Notes: generated by a model not told the origin, from the letters alone. A stretch of 64,000 nt of DNA from Arthrobacter sp. MMS18-M83 (GCF_026683955.1 NZ_CP113343.1:682001-746000); one strand, 5' to 3'; counted from the stretch's first letter, positions 36,029 through 45,300 are shown. Made by a program: numbers and translations.

Positions 36029-37134
36029 TACTGGAGTACCCGCCATCCACGGTCGGTCAAGGCTTCAACAAGGAGGTCATGCTTGTTGGGCATGACGGAA
36101 AGTTCCACCATGCCAACGTTCTGCCCGGACGAGTGATCCAGACGGAGGTCTTCGACATTGACGCCGATCTCACCGATCTCCGTCAGCAGCCTGGCAATCT
36201 GCCCGGGCCTGTCGTCTACCAGAACTGTAAGCCATGAATATGCCTGCGGGGGTCCGCCATGCTTCCCCGGGATCCTGGCCTGCCCGGCGTTGCCCTCGCT
36301 GATGAGTTGCGCAAGGTCCAGGCGGGCACCGGGGGCCGTGGGATCCTCCAAGGTACCGATCAAACGGTTGAGGTCCTCACGGACACCATGGAGAATATCC
36401 ACCATCTTGGCCGCGTTGTTGCCAAGGATCTGCACCCAGAGGGTGGGATCGCTGGCAGCAATCCTGGTGGTGTCCCGCAGCCCGTTGCCCGCCAAGGACA
36501 GCGCATGAAGGGGCGTTCCCTGCAAGCGGCTGGCGAGAAGCGATGACATCACCTGGGGCAAATGGGACACCAAAGCAACAGCTTCATCGTGTTCCTCCGC
36601 CGTGAACTGGGAAACTATTGCCCCCAGGTCCCCGGCAAGGGAACGCGCGGTCTGAAGCGCATCGGCGCTGGTCTCCTCGGACGGACAAAGGACCCACGGC
36701 ATGGAGGTGAAGAGCTCGCCACGGGCGGCAACCGGCCCGGACTTCTCGCGCCCAGCCATCGGGTGCGTCCCGACGTAGCGGGACATGTCCACCCCACGGC
36801 CCCGGAGGTCAGCCTGGATTGCCAGCTTGACGCTGGCAATGTCCACTACGACGGCCTCCGGGTATTCGCCCAGGGCACGCTGAACGACGTCGGCAGTCAC
36901 ATCCGGCGGCGCGGCAACGACAACCAGCTGTGGAGAGGCGTCGAGCTCCGACAACGGCCTGCCCGCACCGATATCCACGGCGACGGCCTGGTTGGTTGGC
37001 GAGGTGTCCGAAAGGAACACGGAGACACCCCGGCCACGCAGGCCGAGACCGATGCTGGCTCCGAGCAGGCCGGTGCCGAAAACGACCACCGGCCCGTCAA
37101 GGTGGCCCCGGCCGTGCGAGTGGAATGCCGACAT
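36028..37134 (-). CDS. tyrA: Prephenate dehydrogenase
   Basis: NAD(P)-dependent enzyme of tyrosine synthesis (368 aa). The Rossmann motif VVVFGTGLLGASIGLGL is at about 16-32, the catalytic region THPMAGREKSGP at about 122-133 (His and substrate-binding residues), and a C-terminal ACT domain (about 290-365, SWLTVLVDDRPGQIARLLTEIG) is a likely tyrosine-sensing site. There is no chorismate mutase fusion. It is 3 nt downstream of rluB, in the same transcript. Confidence 0.95.
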   Translation of the reverse strand: MSAFHSHGRGHLDGPVVVFGTGLLGASIGLGLRGRGVSVFLSDTSPTNQAVAVDIGAGRPLSELDASPQLVVVAAPPDVTADVVQRALGEYPEAVVVDIASVKLAIQADLRGRGVDMSRYVGTHPMAGREKSGPVAARGELFTSMPWVLCPSEETSADALQTARSLAGDLGAIVSQFTAEEHDEAVALVSHLPQVMSSLLASRLQGTPLHALSLAGNGLRDTTRIAASDPTLWVQILGNNAAKMVDILHGVREDLNRLIGTLEDPTAPGARLDLAQLISEGNAGQARIPGKHGGPPQAYSWLTVLVDDRPGQIARLLTEIGEIGVNVEDLRLDHSSGQNVGMVELSVMPNKHDLLVEALTDRGWRVLQ

Positions 37135-37137
37135 TCC

Positions 37138-38373
37138 TTACAGTCCTACGGAGGCCAGGAGGTGTCCGACTTCCTGCTTGCCGAGGTTGCGGATGCTGCC
37201 CTGTCGCTGGTCACCCAGGCCGATGGGACCGATCTTGACGCGTACGAGGCGCAGCACGGGGAAACCCACGGCTTCGAACAAACGGCGAACAATACGGTTC
37301 TTGCCGGAGTGCAGCACAACCTCGATCAGCACGTGGCCCGGAGTGGAATCCACGAGCTTGAAGGAGTCGACGGAAGCAATGCCGTCTTCGAGCTCGATGC
37401 CGGCCTTCAGCTGCGCACCGACACCCTGCGGGAACGGACCACGGACCTGTACCAGGTACGTCTTGGGCACCTCATAGGAGGGATGCGTCAAGCGGTTGGC
37501 AAGTTCGCCGTCGTTGGTCAGCAGCAGCAGGCCCTCGGTGGCGACATCAAGGCGGCCCACGTGGAAGAGGCGCTCACCCTTGTTCTTGGCGGACTTGAGG
37601 AAGTCGCTGATGCAGGGACGACCCTCGGGATCTTCCATGGTGGAGACGACGCCCTTGGGCTTGTTGAACACCATGTAGAGCATGGTGTCATCGAGCTGGA
37701 TACGAATGCCGTCGACGTGGATCACGGCAGACGTCGGGTCCACGCGCATGCCAAGCTCGGTGGTGAGCTGGCCGTTGACCTCGACGCGGCCTTCCTGGAT
37801 CATTTCCTCGCAAACACGGCGGGAAGCCACGCCAGCCTGGGCCATGACCTTCTGCAGGCGAACGCCATCAGCGTCGTGCTGCTCGGACTGAAGAACTTCG
37901 CCGCGGCGTCCGCGGGGCTTGCGGATCGGACCAAGGTTCTGGCCGAAGCGCTCACTGCCGAAGGCGCGGGAAGCATACTGTTTCTTGTTGCTGGCCTTCG
38001 GCTTCAACGCGCCCGGCGTACCCGGAGCCTTGCCGAAGCCGGGCTTGTTGGAGCCTGGCTTACGGGGGGCCTTTGCCGGCCTCGCGTCTTCACGGCGCTC
38101 GTAGCCTCCCACCGAGGTGGGGTTGTCCGGATCAAAGGGGCGCTCTTCACGCGGACGGGTTGGCTTGAAGGGGCGGTCTCCGCCCGGGGAGAAGCTGCGC
38201 TTGCTGCCTCCGGAAGCGCCGCCTGCACGGCCTGCGCCTCCGCGGCCGGCGCCGAAGCCGCTGCCTCCTGCGCGGCCAGCGCTACTGCGGCCTGAGTCTT
38301 GCGACTCATTGCGTCCGGAACCGTTTCGTCCCGAACTATTACGTGGTGAACCCTGGCGTCCCGCCTGTGTCAT
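37138..38373 (-). CDS. 23S rRNA pseudouridine synthase RluB-type
   Basis: RsuA/RluB-family pseudouridine synthase (411 aa). A long Gly/Arg/Ser/Lys-rich disordered N-terminus (about 160 aa) precedes an S4 domain (VRLQKVMAQAGVASRRVCEE, about 175-195) and the catalytic domain with GRLDVATEGLLLLTNDG (catalytic Asp) and KNRIVRRLFEAVGFPV. The ATG at 38373 has AAGGA upstream. The frame is open far upstream only because scpB is frameshifted; the two are separate genes. Position matches Rv1711. Confidence 0.93.
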   Translation of the reverse strand: MTQAGRQGSPRNSSGRNGSGRNESQDSGRSSAGRAGGSGFGAGRGGAGRAGGASGGSKRSFSPGGDRPFKPTRPREERPFDPDNPTSVGGYERREDARPAKAPRKPGSNKPGFGKAPGTPGALKPKASNKKQYASRAFGSERFGQNLGPIRKPRGRRGEVLQSEQHDADGVRLQKVMAQAGVASRRVCEEMIQEGRVEVNGQLTTELGMRVDPTSAVIHVDGIRIQLDDTMLYMVFNKPKGVVSTMEDPEGRPCISDFLKSAKNKGERLFHVGRLDVATEGLLLLTNDGELANRLTHPSYEVPKTYLVQVRGPFPQGVGAQLKAGIELEDGIASVDSFKLVDSTPGHVLIEVVLHSGKNRIVRRLFEAVGFPVLRLVRVKIGPIGLGDQRQGSIRNLGKQEVGHLLASVGL

Positions 38374-38542
38374 GACCCGTCCTTTTGTTATTGTGGCCGG
38401 CTTGTTCTTTCTCAACATTAGCCAGCCGGACAGAGAATATCTGCCCTGTGAACTCTGCCCGCTACTAGCCGGGCGTTGGTAGATCCTTGCAATATCGAGT
38501 TGTTTCTCGCTGCCCTGCCTGCGGCCTGCTTGCGTCCCGCGA

Positions 38543-39207
38543 TTACATGCGTTCGGCGTCGAAGAACTCCTCGATCCCCTCCAACCCCGGAAGGTGGGGG
38601 ACAATTGAGGCAGTTCCGCCACCGAGCCAATGCCCATTCGCTCGAGGAAGTACGAGGTAGTCCGGTAAAGGATGGCCCCCGACTCAGGATCGGTACCTGA
38701 GTCCTCGATCAGCCCGCGTTGGACAAGGGTCCGTACGACCGAATCGACATTGACGCCGCGGATAGCCGACACCCGCGCCCTGGAAACCGGCTGCCGGTAC
38801 GCGATGACCGCCATGGTTTCGAGAGCTGCCTGCGTCAGCCGCGCGGTCTGGCCTTCGAGAACGAACCTGACCACGACGTCGGCAAATTCCGCGCGTGAAT
38901 AGATCCGCCACCCTCCGGCAACGTTCCGCAACTCAAAACCCCGGGGTGCAGCGCTGGCACTTGCATCGGTGTGCAAGTCATCAGCGTCCCTGCCCGGGGC
39001 TTTAACAGTATAGCCGCTATACTCCTGCTTCAGTCCCGCCAGTAAATCCTCGACGACGGCGACCGTCACGTTGAGCCCGGCGGCGAGCTCTTCCGCGGTG
39101 GCCGGTTCGTCGATCACCATTAGGACGGCTTCCAGAGCCGCACGGGCGCCACCGGGTAGGCCTTCCAGCTCGGCGAGGCCGTCCCCGCCTGTCTCCTGCT
39201 CGCTCAC
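38543..39207 (-). pseudogene. scpB: Segregation and condensation protein B, frameshifted near its 3' end
   Basis: Winged-helix partner of ScpA/SMC in chromosome condensation. The frame from the GTG at 39207 encodes a normal ScpB (LEAVLMVIDEPATAEEL, ETMAVIAYRQPVSRARVSAIRGVN, GRYRTT-like) up to ELPQLSP. Then a C-run (plus-strand G-run 38596-38600) appears one base short. The other frame continues LPGLEGIEEFFDAERM to TAA at 38543, the canonical ScpB end. One added base gives a normal 221-aa protein. As read, translation would run through into the rluB frame. Sequencing error is likely because the gene is important; mutation cannot be excluded. Confidence 0.87.
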
Positions 39208-40193
39208 AGCGGCTCCTCTGCTTGGTCGATAGTGTCGGCGTCTGTTTCGGCGGCGACGTCCGGTTCATGGTCGACAGGGCCGGACTCGTACTCGTCGCTC
39301 AAGCTGTCGCTGCTCCAGCCTTCGGGCCGCCCGGTCCATCGCACTGTGAGTTCAGCGAGGGGACCCGGCTGTTCAAAGGCCACGACGCGGTCGCGGAACA
39401 GCTCCAGGAGCGCCAGGAACCGGGCGACGACAACTAGCGTGGACTCCGCGTCGGCTATGAGGGCCCTGAAGGACTGTGGCAGGCCGCGTTGCAGCCGGTA
39501 CCCGAGGATCTCGGCCTGTTCCTTGACGCTGACGGGCGTTCCGTGGAGGTGGTCGAGCCCGACTTCCTCGGGCGTGTTGTCCTTCGGCGCCAGGGTCTTG
39601 GCAGCAAGCGCAGCGAATTGCTCAGGCGTGTGGCGCCAGATCAGTTCGGGCAGCAACGCCGCAAAATGCCCTTCCAGTGCAACTTGCCGCGGGAAGCGCC
39701 GGGCTTCGGACTCCAAAGTGCCGGACATGATCGCGGCCACCTGCTTGAAAGCCTTGTACTGCAAAAGCCGGGCGAAGAGGAGATCCCGGGCTTCCAGCAA
39801 GGCGATGTCCTCGGCATCTTCGACTTCGCCGGCCGGCAGGAGCCTTGCGGCCTTGAGGTCCAGGAGCGTCGCGGCAATGACCAGGAATTCGCTGGCTTCA
39901 TCCAGCGCCCAGTCCTCCCCCAGTTCCTGAAGGCGCCGGATGTACTTGATGAACTCGTCCGTGACGGTGGCCAGTGCAACTTCCGTGATGTCCAGTTTGT
40001 GCTTTGAGATCAAGCCGAGCAGGAGATCGAAGGGCCCGGTGAAGTTCGCCAGCCGTACCTCGAAGCCGGCCTTCCGCGCGGTGGGCGGGACTCCGGCGTC
40101 GTCCGCGCCGCTTGCGGAGGAGGACGACGGCGGGGCGACACCGGACTGTGCGAGCTGGGCGGGCTGGGCCGCAGGGGTGAGTGGCTCTGCCAC
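39204..40193 (-). CDS. scpA: Segregation and condensation protein A
   Basis: Kleisin subunit of the SMC-ScpAB complex (329 aa). The N-terminal SMC-binding region reads FTGPFDLLLGLISKHKLDITEVALATVTDEF (about 51-81), followed by a helical middle and a C-terminal winged helix (about 225-290). A 40-aa Ala/Ser-rich N-terminal and an acidic C-terminal extension flank the core. The stop overlaps the scpB GTG as GTGA, and the start lies 5 nt after parA. Confidence 0.94.
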   Translation of the reverse strand: MAEPLTPAAQPAQLAQSGVAPPSSSSASGADDAGVPPTARKAGFEVRLANFTGPFDLLLGLISKHKLDITEVALATVTDEFIKYIRRLQELGEDWALDEASEFLVIAATLLDLKAARLLPAGEVEDAEDIALLEARDLLFARLLQYKAFKQVAAIMSGTLESEARRFPRQVALEGHFAALLPELIWRHTPEQFAALAAKTLAPKDNTPEEVGLDHLHGTPVSVKEQAEILGYRLQRGLPQSFRALIADAESTLVVVARFLALLELFRDRVVAFEQPGPLAELTVRWTGRPEGWSSDSLSDEYESGPVDHEPDVAAETDADTIDQAEEPL

Positions 40194-40198
40194 GCCGG

Positions 40199-41128
40199 CT
40201 AGGGCGCGCCGCCGCGCGAAATCAGTTCCTTGGCCAAACGACGGTAGGCGTCGGCACCAATGTGGTTTCCGGCGTAGCTGGTGATGGGCTCCGCGGCAAC
40301 CGTGGCGTCGGCGAACTTGATGGAGCGCTTGATGACGGTCTCGAAGACCTTTTCTCCGAACGCCTCCACCAGGCGCGAGATGACTTCACGGCTGTGCAAA
40401 GTGCGGGCGTCGTACATCGTGGCGAGCACGCCGTCCACCTGCAGGCGCGGGTTCAGCCGATCCTGGACCTTTTCGATCGTTTCGACGAGCAGGGCAACGG
40501 CGCGAAGTGCGAAGAATTCGCAGATCAGCGGAATGATGACGCCATGCGCGGCCGTCAGGGCATTGACCGTCAGGAGGCCCAGGGACGGCTGGCAGTCGAT
40601 GAGGACAACGTCGTAGTCGTCCTCGACGCTCTTGAGGGCGCGGTCCAGCACTTGCTCGCGGGCCACCTCGTTGACCAGCTGGACTTCGGCGGCGGAGAGG
40701 TCGATGTTTGCCGGCAGGAGGTCGATGCCTTCGACGCCGGTCTTCTGGATGGCGTCGCGGATGTCCACTTTGCGGTCCATGAGTACGTTGTAGACAGTGA
40801 GGTCGAGCTCGTGCGGGTTCGCACCCAGGCCCGCGGAAAGGGCTCCCTGCGGATCAAAATCTACGAGCAGGACGCGCCGGCCGAATTCTGCGAGCGCAGC
40901 GGCCAGGTTGATGGTTGACGTGGTCTTGCCCACGCCACCCTTTTGGTTGACCATGGCGATGACCCGGGCCGGACCATGGGAGGCCAGCGGCGCGGGTTCA
41001 GGGAAGTCGCGGTGCGGGCGGCCCGTGGGCCCCATGACGGCGTCTTCCAGATCGAAATCCGTGTCCTCCAGCGTAGTTGCTCCCCGTTCGCTGCTCACGT
41101 ATCTATCCACTCTCTCCACGACGGCCAT
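40199..41128 (-). CDS. ParA family ATPase (Rv1708-like)
   Basis: Chromosome-partition-type ATPase just upstream of scpA/scpB. It has the Walker motif NQKGGVGKTTSTINLA (about 66-81), DFDPQGALSAGLG and DCQPSLGLLTVNAL, followed by an extended C-terminus ending RRLAKELISRGGAP. The start is uncertain: I use the ATG at 41128 (MAVVERVD); an in-frame ATG at 41218 and GTGs near 41100 also exist. Likely works with the Scp proteins in chromosome segregation. Confidence 0.88.
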   Translation of the reverse strand: MAVVERVDRYVSSERGATTLEDTDFDLEDAVMGPTGRPHRDFPEPAPLASHGPARVIAMVNQKGGVGKTTSTINLAAALAEFGRRVLLVDFDPQGALSAGLGANPHELDLTVYNVLMDRKVDIRDAIQKTGVEGIDLLPANIDLSAAEVQLVNEVAREQVLDRALKSVEDDYDVVLIDCQPSLGLLTVNALTAAHGVIIPLICEFFALRAVALLVETIEKVQDRLNPRLQVDGVLATMYDARTLHSREVISRLVEAFGEKVFETVIKRSIKFADATVAAEPITSYAGNHIGADAYRRLAKELISRGGAP

Positions 41129-41229
41129 TTCCTGCGACTGTTTCCAGCACCAGCACTGCTCCCCACCTAGGCTACAGCGCCCGACACGGCATTCCGCGGA
41201 ACTTGACATTGCCCGCAATTTGAGCCTTT

Positions 41230-41252
41230 ACCTTCTAGCTGAGGTAGAAGGT
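41230..41252. promoter_or_regulatory. Inverted repeat upstream of parA
   Basis: ACCTTCTA / TAGAAGGT with a 7-nt loop, about 100 nt before the parA start. It could be an operator of parA or a second hairpin beyond the dctA terminator. Confidence 0.35.
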
Positions 41253-41273
41253 TTGTTCTCCGGGCCGCCAAAA

Positions 41274-41316
41274 CGCGAGCAAGGCAGGTCCCGCCAGGGG
41301 TCCTGCCTTGCTCGCG
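41274..41316 (-). terminator. Intrinsic terminator of dctA
   Basis: 15-bp perfect stem (CGCGAGCAAGGCAGG and complement) with a 13-nt loop, 27 nt beyond the dctA stop, followed on the minus strand by TTTTGG. Confidence 0.85.
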
Positions 41317-41342
41317 TTGATGCATCTAGGCTGCATGCCGCA

Positions 41343-42668
41343 CTAAGCAGCCACGGCCTCTTTCACCACTGGTTCCGTGTGGTGGCTGATCATGGTCAGC
41401 TCGTCGAACGGCTTCGCGCCGGACAGGACGTTCGTGACCTGGTTCCGGTCGATTTCCTTGACCCACGTGCCGATCAACACCGTGGCGACCGCATTGCCCG
41501 TGAAGTTGGTAAGGGCGCGGGCTTCGGACATGAAGCGGTCGATGCCCACGATCATGCCTACGCCGCCCAGGAGTTCGGGACGGTGGGCCTGCAAGCCCGC
41601 CGCGAGGGTGGCCAAGCCGGCACCGGAAACGCCGGCCGCTCCCTTGGACGCGATGATCATGAAGACCAGCAGCGAAACCTGGGCGCCGAGGTCCAGCGGG
41701 ATGCCCATTGCGTTGGCAACGAACAGGGAGGCCATGGTCAGGTAAATCGCGGTTCCATCGAGGTTGAATGAGTAACCGGTGGGAACGGTGACACCGACAA
41801 CCGGCTTGGAGATGCCCAAGTGCTCCATCTTGGCGATGAGCCTCGGCAGCGCTGCTTCCGAGGAGGACGTGGAGAAGATGAGCAGGTACTCACGGGCCAA
41901 GTACTTCATCAACTGGAAGATGCTGACGCCGGCCACAACCCGGAGCAAGGAACCGAGGACCACCACGATGAACAGCGCACAGGTGATGTAGAACGCGACC
42001 ATCAGGGTGAGCATGCCGAAGATAGCCTTCACTCCGGTGGCACCGACCACTGCGGCGATCGCACCGAAGGCACCGACTGGCGCCAGCCACATGATCATGA
42101 TGAGGATGCGGAAGACGAGAGCCTGCCCGTGCTGGATGGCTTTAAGGACCGGCTGCCCCTGCGAGCCCATGCGCTGCAGCGCGAAGCCCACCAGAATGGC
42201 GGCCAAGAGCGTCGGCAACACGGGAATGTCTCCGGGGATAATACCCAGCAGGAAGTCAGCGGTACTGTTCGTGGCAGCCTTCGCGTTGGGGTCGTACGGG
42301 ATCAGCTTCAGGCCCTCGCCGGGGTGGATGATATTGCCCACCACCAATCCAATGGCGAGCGCGAAGGTGGACATCACCAGGAAGTACACCAGTGCAAGCC
42401 CGCCGACCTTGCCGACGGTGGCTGCCTTGGCGATCGAGCCGATACCCAGGACGATGGTGCAAAAAATGACCGGGGCGATCATCATCTTGATGAGCTTGAT
42501 GAAGCCGTCACCCAGCGGCTTGAGGGATTTTCCGACTTCAGGGAACATCAGGCCGACGACGGCGCCGAGAATAACTGCGGCGATCACGGCGATATAGAGG
42601 TAATGCGACTTGTCCAGCCCCTTGCGCCCGGCCTTTGCGGGTGCAATCTCTCCTCTTTGAGAGGTCAT
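41343..42668 (-). CDS. dctA: C4-dicarboxylate:cation symporter DctA
   Basis: 441-aa DAACS-family symporter importing succinate, fumarate and malate. It has eight or more membrane segments, the serine-rich hairpin FSTSSSEAALPRL, GYSFNLDGTAIYLTMA (the family NLDGTA-type cation/substrate motif), and the C-terminal region FMSEARALTNFTGNAVATVL. AAAAGGAG precedes the ATG. It is divergent from a CitA/DcuS-type sensor kinase and its regulator, the usual control arrangement for dctA in actinobacteria. Confidence 0.95.
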   Translation of the reverse strand: MTSQRGEIAPAKAGRKGLDKSHYLYIAVIAAVILGAVVGLMFPEVGKSLKPLGDGFIKLIKMMIAPVIFCTIVLGIGSIAKAATVGKVGGLALVYFLVMSTFALAIGLVVGNIIHPGEGLKLIPYDPNAKAATNSTADFLLGIIPGDIPVLPTLLAAILVGFALQRMGSQGQPVLKAIQHGQALVFRILIMIMWLAPVGAFGAIAAVVGATGVKAIFGMLTLMVAFYITCALFIVVVLGSLLRVVAGVSIFQLMKYLAREYLLIFSTSSSEAALPRLIAKMEHLGISKPVVGVTVPTGYSFNLDGTAIYLTMASLFVANAMGIPLDLGAQVSLLVFMIIASKGAAGVSGAGLATLAAGLQAHRPELLGGVGMIVGIDRFMSEARALTNFTGNAVATVLIGTWVKEIDRNQVTNVLSGAKPFDELTMISHHTEPVVKEAVAA

Positions 42669-42736
42669 GGCTTTGCTCCTTTTAGATACTCTGGAAAGCG
42701 CCGTGGTTCCTGCAAAATGTCCCTGCGTCGCTCTGC

Positions 42737-42775
42737 TGTGATATCCATCATTCGGGGCAAGGTGACATGTATCAC
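42737..42775. promoter_or_regulatory. CRP/GlxR-like motifs in the dctA / sensor kinase intergenic region
   Basis: GTGA-CATGTA-TCAC at 42762-42775 is a symmetric Crp/GlxR-type site; a weaker TGTGA-TATCCA-TCAT lies at 42737-42751. They sit between divergent dctA and the kinase gene, suggesting cAMP-type control of dicarboxylate uptake. Motif only. Confidence 0.4.
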
Positions 42776-42820
42776 TGTTGCGTTCATATTGGTCGCAGAA
42801 TTGATCAAAAGGAGGAGCGC

Positions 42821-44488
42821 GTGATCCGACGCTGGAGCATTGCCCGGAGACTTTTTATGGCGAACCTGCTGTTCATCCTGGTGCTCACCGCGATCGTGGG
42901 GACGGCCGCCTTCGTGGATGCCAGGGACCGGGCCTACAACGACGCCGGCCAACGCATGCAGGCCGTGGCCGCGGCGATCGCAGCCAACCCCCTCGTACTT
43001 CAGGCCGCCGCCACGCCGAATCCCTCGGCGACACTGCAGCCGTACGCGCAGGTAGTGATGGCCAACGCGCACGCCGACTTCATCACCATCATGGCGCCGG
43101 ACCGGACCCGGTGGACCCACGCGAACCCCGACGAAATCGGCAAACCCTATATCGGCACGATTGACCCGGCATTGCACGGACAAACCTTCACGGAAGTCAC
43201 GGCCGGCACCCTTGGCCCGTCGGTGCGCACCATCGTTCCGGTGGAAGATTCTTCCGGAACCGTTCGGGCCTTGGTAGCCGCGGGCGTCACGGTTCGAACG
43301 GTGGACGTCGCAGTGTCGGCGCGGCTCACAGCAATCATCGCCATCTCCCTGGCCATGCTCGCCGGCGGCTCCTTGGCCTCCTGGTTGTTGGGCCGATACC
43401 TGAGCTCCGTGACCCGGGGCTGGGGGCCCGAGCAATTGGCACAGCTGTTCGCGTACTACGAGTCGGTCCTGCACTCAGTCCGCGAAGGCGTGGTGCTCAT
43501 CGACACCGGAGGCAGGGTGGTCATGTATAACGACCAGGCCGCGGAACTGCTGGGACTGGAACGGGCCGACGTCGACCCCTCAGCAGGAGCGGCCCCGCGC
43601 CTTTCGGACCTGCCCCTCGATGCCAGCCTCCATGGCCTCTTCGAATCCGGCCGCACGGCGCACGACGAAATCCACCTCACCGGGTCACGGATCCTGGTGG
43701 TGAACCAAGCGCCAGCGGTGGGGCCACCGGGAATGACGGGTCGGCAGCGCCCCGCCGTGTTCGGCACAGTAGCCACGCTCAGGGATCGCACGGAAATCGA
43801 GTCCCTGGGCAGCGAACTGGAGACCATGAAGACACTGTCCGACGCCTTGCGGGCCCAGACTCACGAGCACGCCAACAGGTTGCACACCATTGTTTCCCTG
43901 ATGGAACTCGGGCGTACTGCCGACGCCTTGGATTTTGCCACCAAGGACCTTGAGCTAAGCCAACAGTTGACCGACCATCTGGTGGCATCAGTGGACGAAC
44001 CTGTCCTGAGCGCACTGATCATGGGGAAATCGGCAGAGGCACACGAACGCGGAGCGGAGCTCATTGTCACGGTGTCCGGCGGGGACGGCCTTCAGGGCTT
44101 GGCCGTCCAGGATTTGGTGACCATCTTGGGAAACCTGCTGGACAACGCGCTCGATGCCGCAGCCGCCGCTCCCCCGCCGCGGAAAGTGGAACTGGGAATC
44201 GCGTCGGGACCTGACGGAACCACATTCACGGTTGTCGATTCCGGCCACGGCATCGATCCCGGCATTGTGGATGACGTCTGGCAATACGGATACAGCACTA
44301 AGGCAGCCGGCATCGGACAGAGCGCGGGCCCGGGGGCTCCGTCCCGCGGCGTTGGCCTGGCACTGGTGCGGCAAGCGGTGCAACGGCTGGGCGGTACGCT
44401 GTCCATCAGCGAATCCACCAGCGACTTGGGCGGTGCGTTGTTCCGTGTGGTGCTCCCCGCGCCGGACTCCAGGAAAGAAGCCGAATGA
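42821..44488 (+). CDS. CitA/DcuS-family sensor histidine kinase
   Basis: Membrane sensor of citrate or C4-dicarboxylates (555 aa). One membrane span at about 11-31, an extracytoplasmic PAS-like domain (about 35-165, with DFITIMAPDRTRWTHANP typical of the family), a second span at about 169-190, a cytoplasmic PAS domain (about 205-325), and a kinase core with QTHEHANRLH (phospho-His about 348), NLLDNALDA and VDSGHGID. The GTG at 42821 has AGGAGG 5 nt upstream. The stop overlaps the regulator start (ATGA). It probably controls dctA. Confidence 0.93.
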   Translation: MIRRWSIARRLFMANLLFILVLTAIVGTAAFVDARDRAYNDAGQRMQAVAAAIAANPLVLQAAATPNPSATLQPYAQVVMANAHADFITIMAPDRTRWTHANPDEIGKPYIGTIDPALHGQTFTEVTAGTLGPSVRTIVPVEDSSGTVRALVAAGVTVRTVDVAVSARLTAIIAISLAMLAGGSLASWLLGRYLSSVTRGWGPEQLAQLFAYYESVLHSVREGVVLIDTGGRVVMYNDQAAELLGLERADVDPSAGAAPRLSDLPLDASLHGLFESGRTAHDEIHLTGSRILVVNQAPAVGPPGMTGRQRPAVFGTVATLRDRTEIESLGSELETMKTLSDALRAQTHEHANRLHTIVSLMELGRTADALDFATKDLELSQQLTDHLVASVDEPVLSALIMGKSAEAHERGAELIVTVSGGDGLQGLAVQDLVTILGNLLDNALDAAAAAPPPRKVELGIASGPDGTTFTVVDSGHGIDPGIVDDVWQYGYSTKAAGIGQSAGPGAPSRGVGLALVRQAVQRLGGTLSISESTSDLGGALFRVVLPAPDSRKEAE

Positions 44489-45198
44489 CCGATATCCGCG
44501 TCCTCGTTGTCGAGGACGAACCCATCGCCGCAGATGCCCATGGCGTCTACGTCGGCCGAATTGACGGTTTCACTGTTGCTGGGACAGCCCCGGACGGACA
44601 GTCGGCCTTGCGGCTGCTCAACGATTTCGCCGCGGCGGGGCAGCCGGTGGACCTTGTCCTGCTGGACATGAACCTGCCGGACCTTCACGGACTGGACGTC
44701 GCCCGCCGGATGCGCGCATCCGGCCTTCTGGCAGACATCATCGCCATCACCGCCGTCCGGGAAGTGAACATCGTCCGCAGCGCGGTGTCGATCGGCGTGG
44801 TGCAATACCTGATCAAGCCGTTCACCTTCGCGACGTTTGCGGACAAGCTCGCCAGCTACCGCTTGTTCCGCGAACAACTTGCCGCGCCGGGGTCGGGCGC
44901 GCGTGCCAGCGGGGCCTCGCAAAGCGATGTGGACCAGGCCTTCGCGAGCCTCCGCGCGCCCACCGAGCTCCCACTGCCCAAGGGACTTTCCGCCCACAGC
45001 CTGGACTCTGTCAAAGACCTTCTCGCAAGCCTCGGCCGGGCCGTCTCCGCAAGCGAGGCGACCGAGGCCCTTGGTATGTCCCGGGTCACCGTGCGCCGCT
45101 ACCTCGAGTACTTGGCCGACGCCGGATTGGCTACCAGGAATCCGCGCTACGGCACTCCCGGACGGCCGGAGAACGAGTACCGCTGGAATCGGAGCTAA
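44485..45198 (+). CDS. CitB/DcuR-family response regulator
   Basis: 237-aa regulator: an N-terminal receiver domain with DE at 10-12, phospho-acceptor Asp61 in LLDMNLP and conserved Lys in YLIKPF, then a linker and a C-terminal winged HTH (ASEATEALGMSRVTVRRYLEYLADAGLATR, about 189-218) of the DcuR/CitB type. It is translationally coupled to the kinase. Expected target is the divergent dctA promoter. Confidence 0.94.
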   Translation: MTDIRVLVVEDEPIAADAHGVYVGRIDGFTVAGTAPDGQSALRLLNDFAAAGQPVDLVLLDMNLPDLHGLDVARRMRASGLLADIIAITAVREVNIVRSAVSIGVVQYLIKPFTFATFADKLASYRLFREQLAAPGSGARASGASQSDVDQAFASLRAPTELPLPKGLSAHSLDSVKDLLASLGRAVSASEATEALGMSRVTVRRYLEYLADAGLATRNPRYGTPGRPENEYRWNRS

Positions 45199-45226
45199 AC
45201 GCCCCAGTAGCAGGTTCAGAGCGAAA

Positions 45227-45300
45227 CTATGTATACATAGATCAAATCTTTGATGGGTTATTTGGAAAGAATCTAGGCCGAATCGAGGTTTATGTATACA
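45227..45300 (+). promoter_or_regulatory. Paired GTATAC palindromes upstream of the GntR-prp operon
   Basis: CTATGTATACATAG (45227-45240, perfect) and a partial copy TATGTATACA (45291-45300), with centres about 63 nt apart, i.e. close to six helical turns. The second ends 32 nt before the GntR ATG. This is a likely autoregulatory operator pair. Confidence 0.6.

Noticed and set aside
36562..38295. 577-aa plus-strand open frame opposite tyrA and rluB
   Set aside because: Shadow of two well-supported minus-strand genes; composition driven by GC-rich codons.
37138..39207. A natural 689-aa ScpB-RluB fusion
   Set aside because: The segment joining them is low-similarity out-of-frame sequence, and the alternative frame encodes the true ScpB end with its own stop and a normal rluB start; a one-base frameshift explains it.
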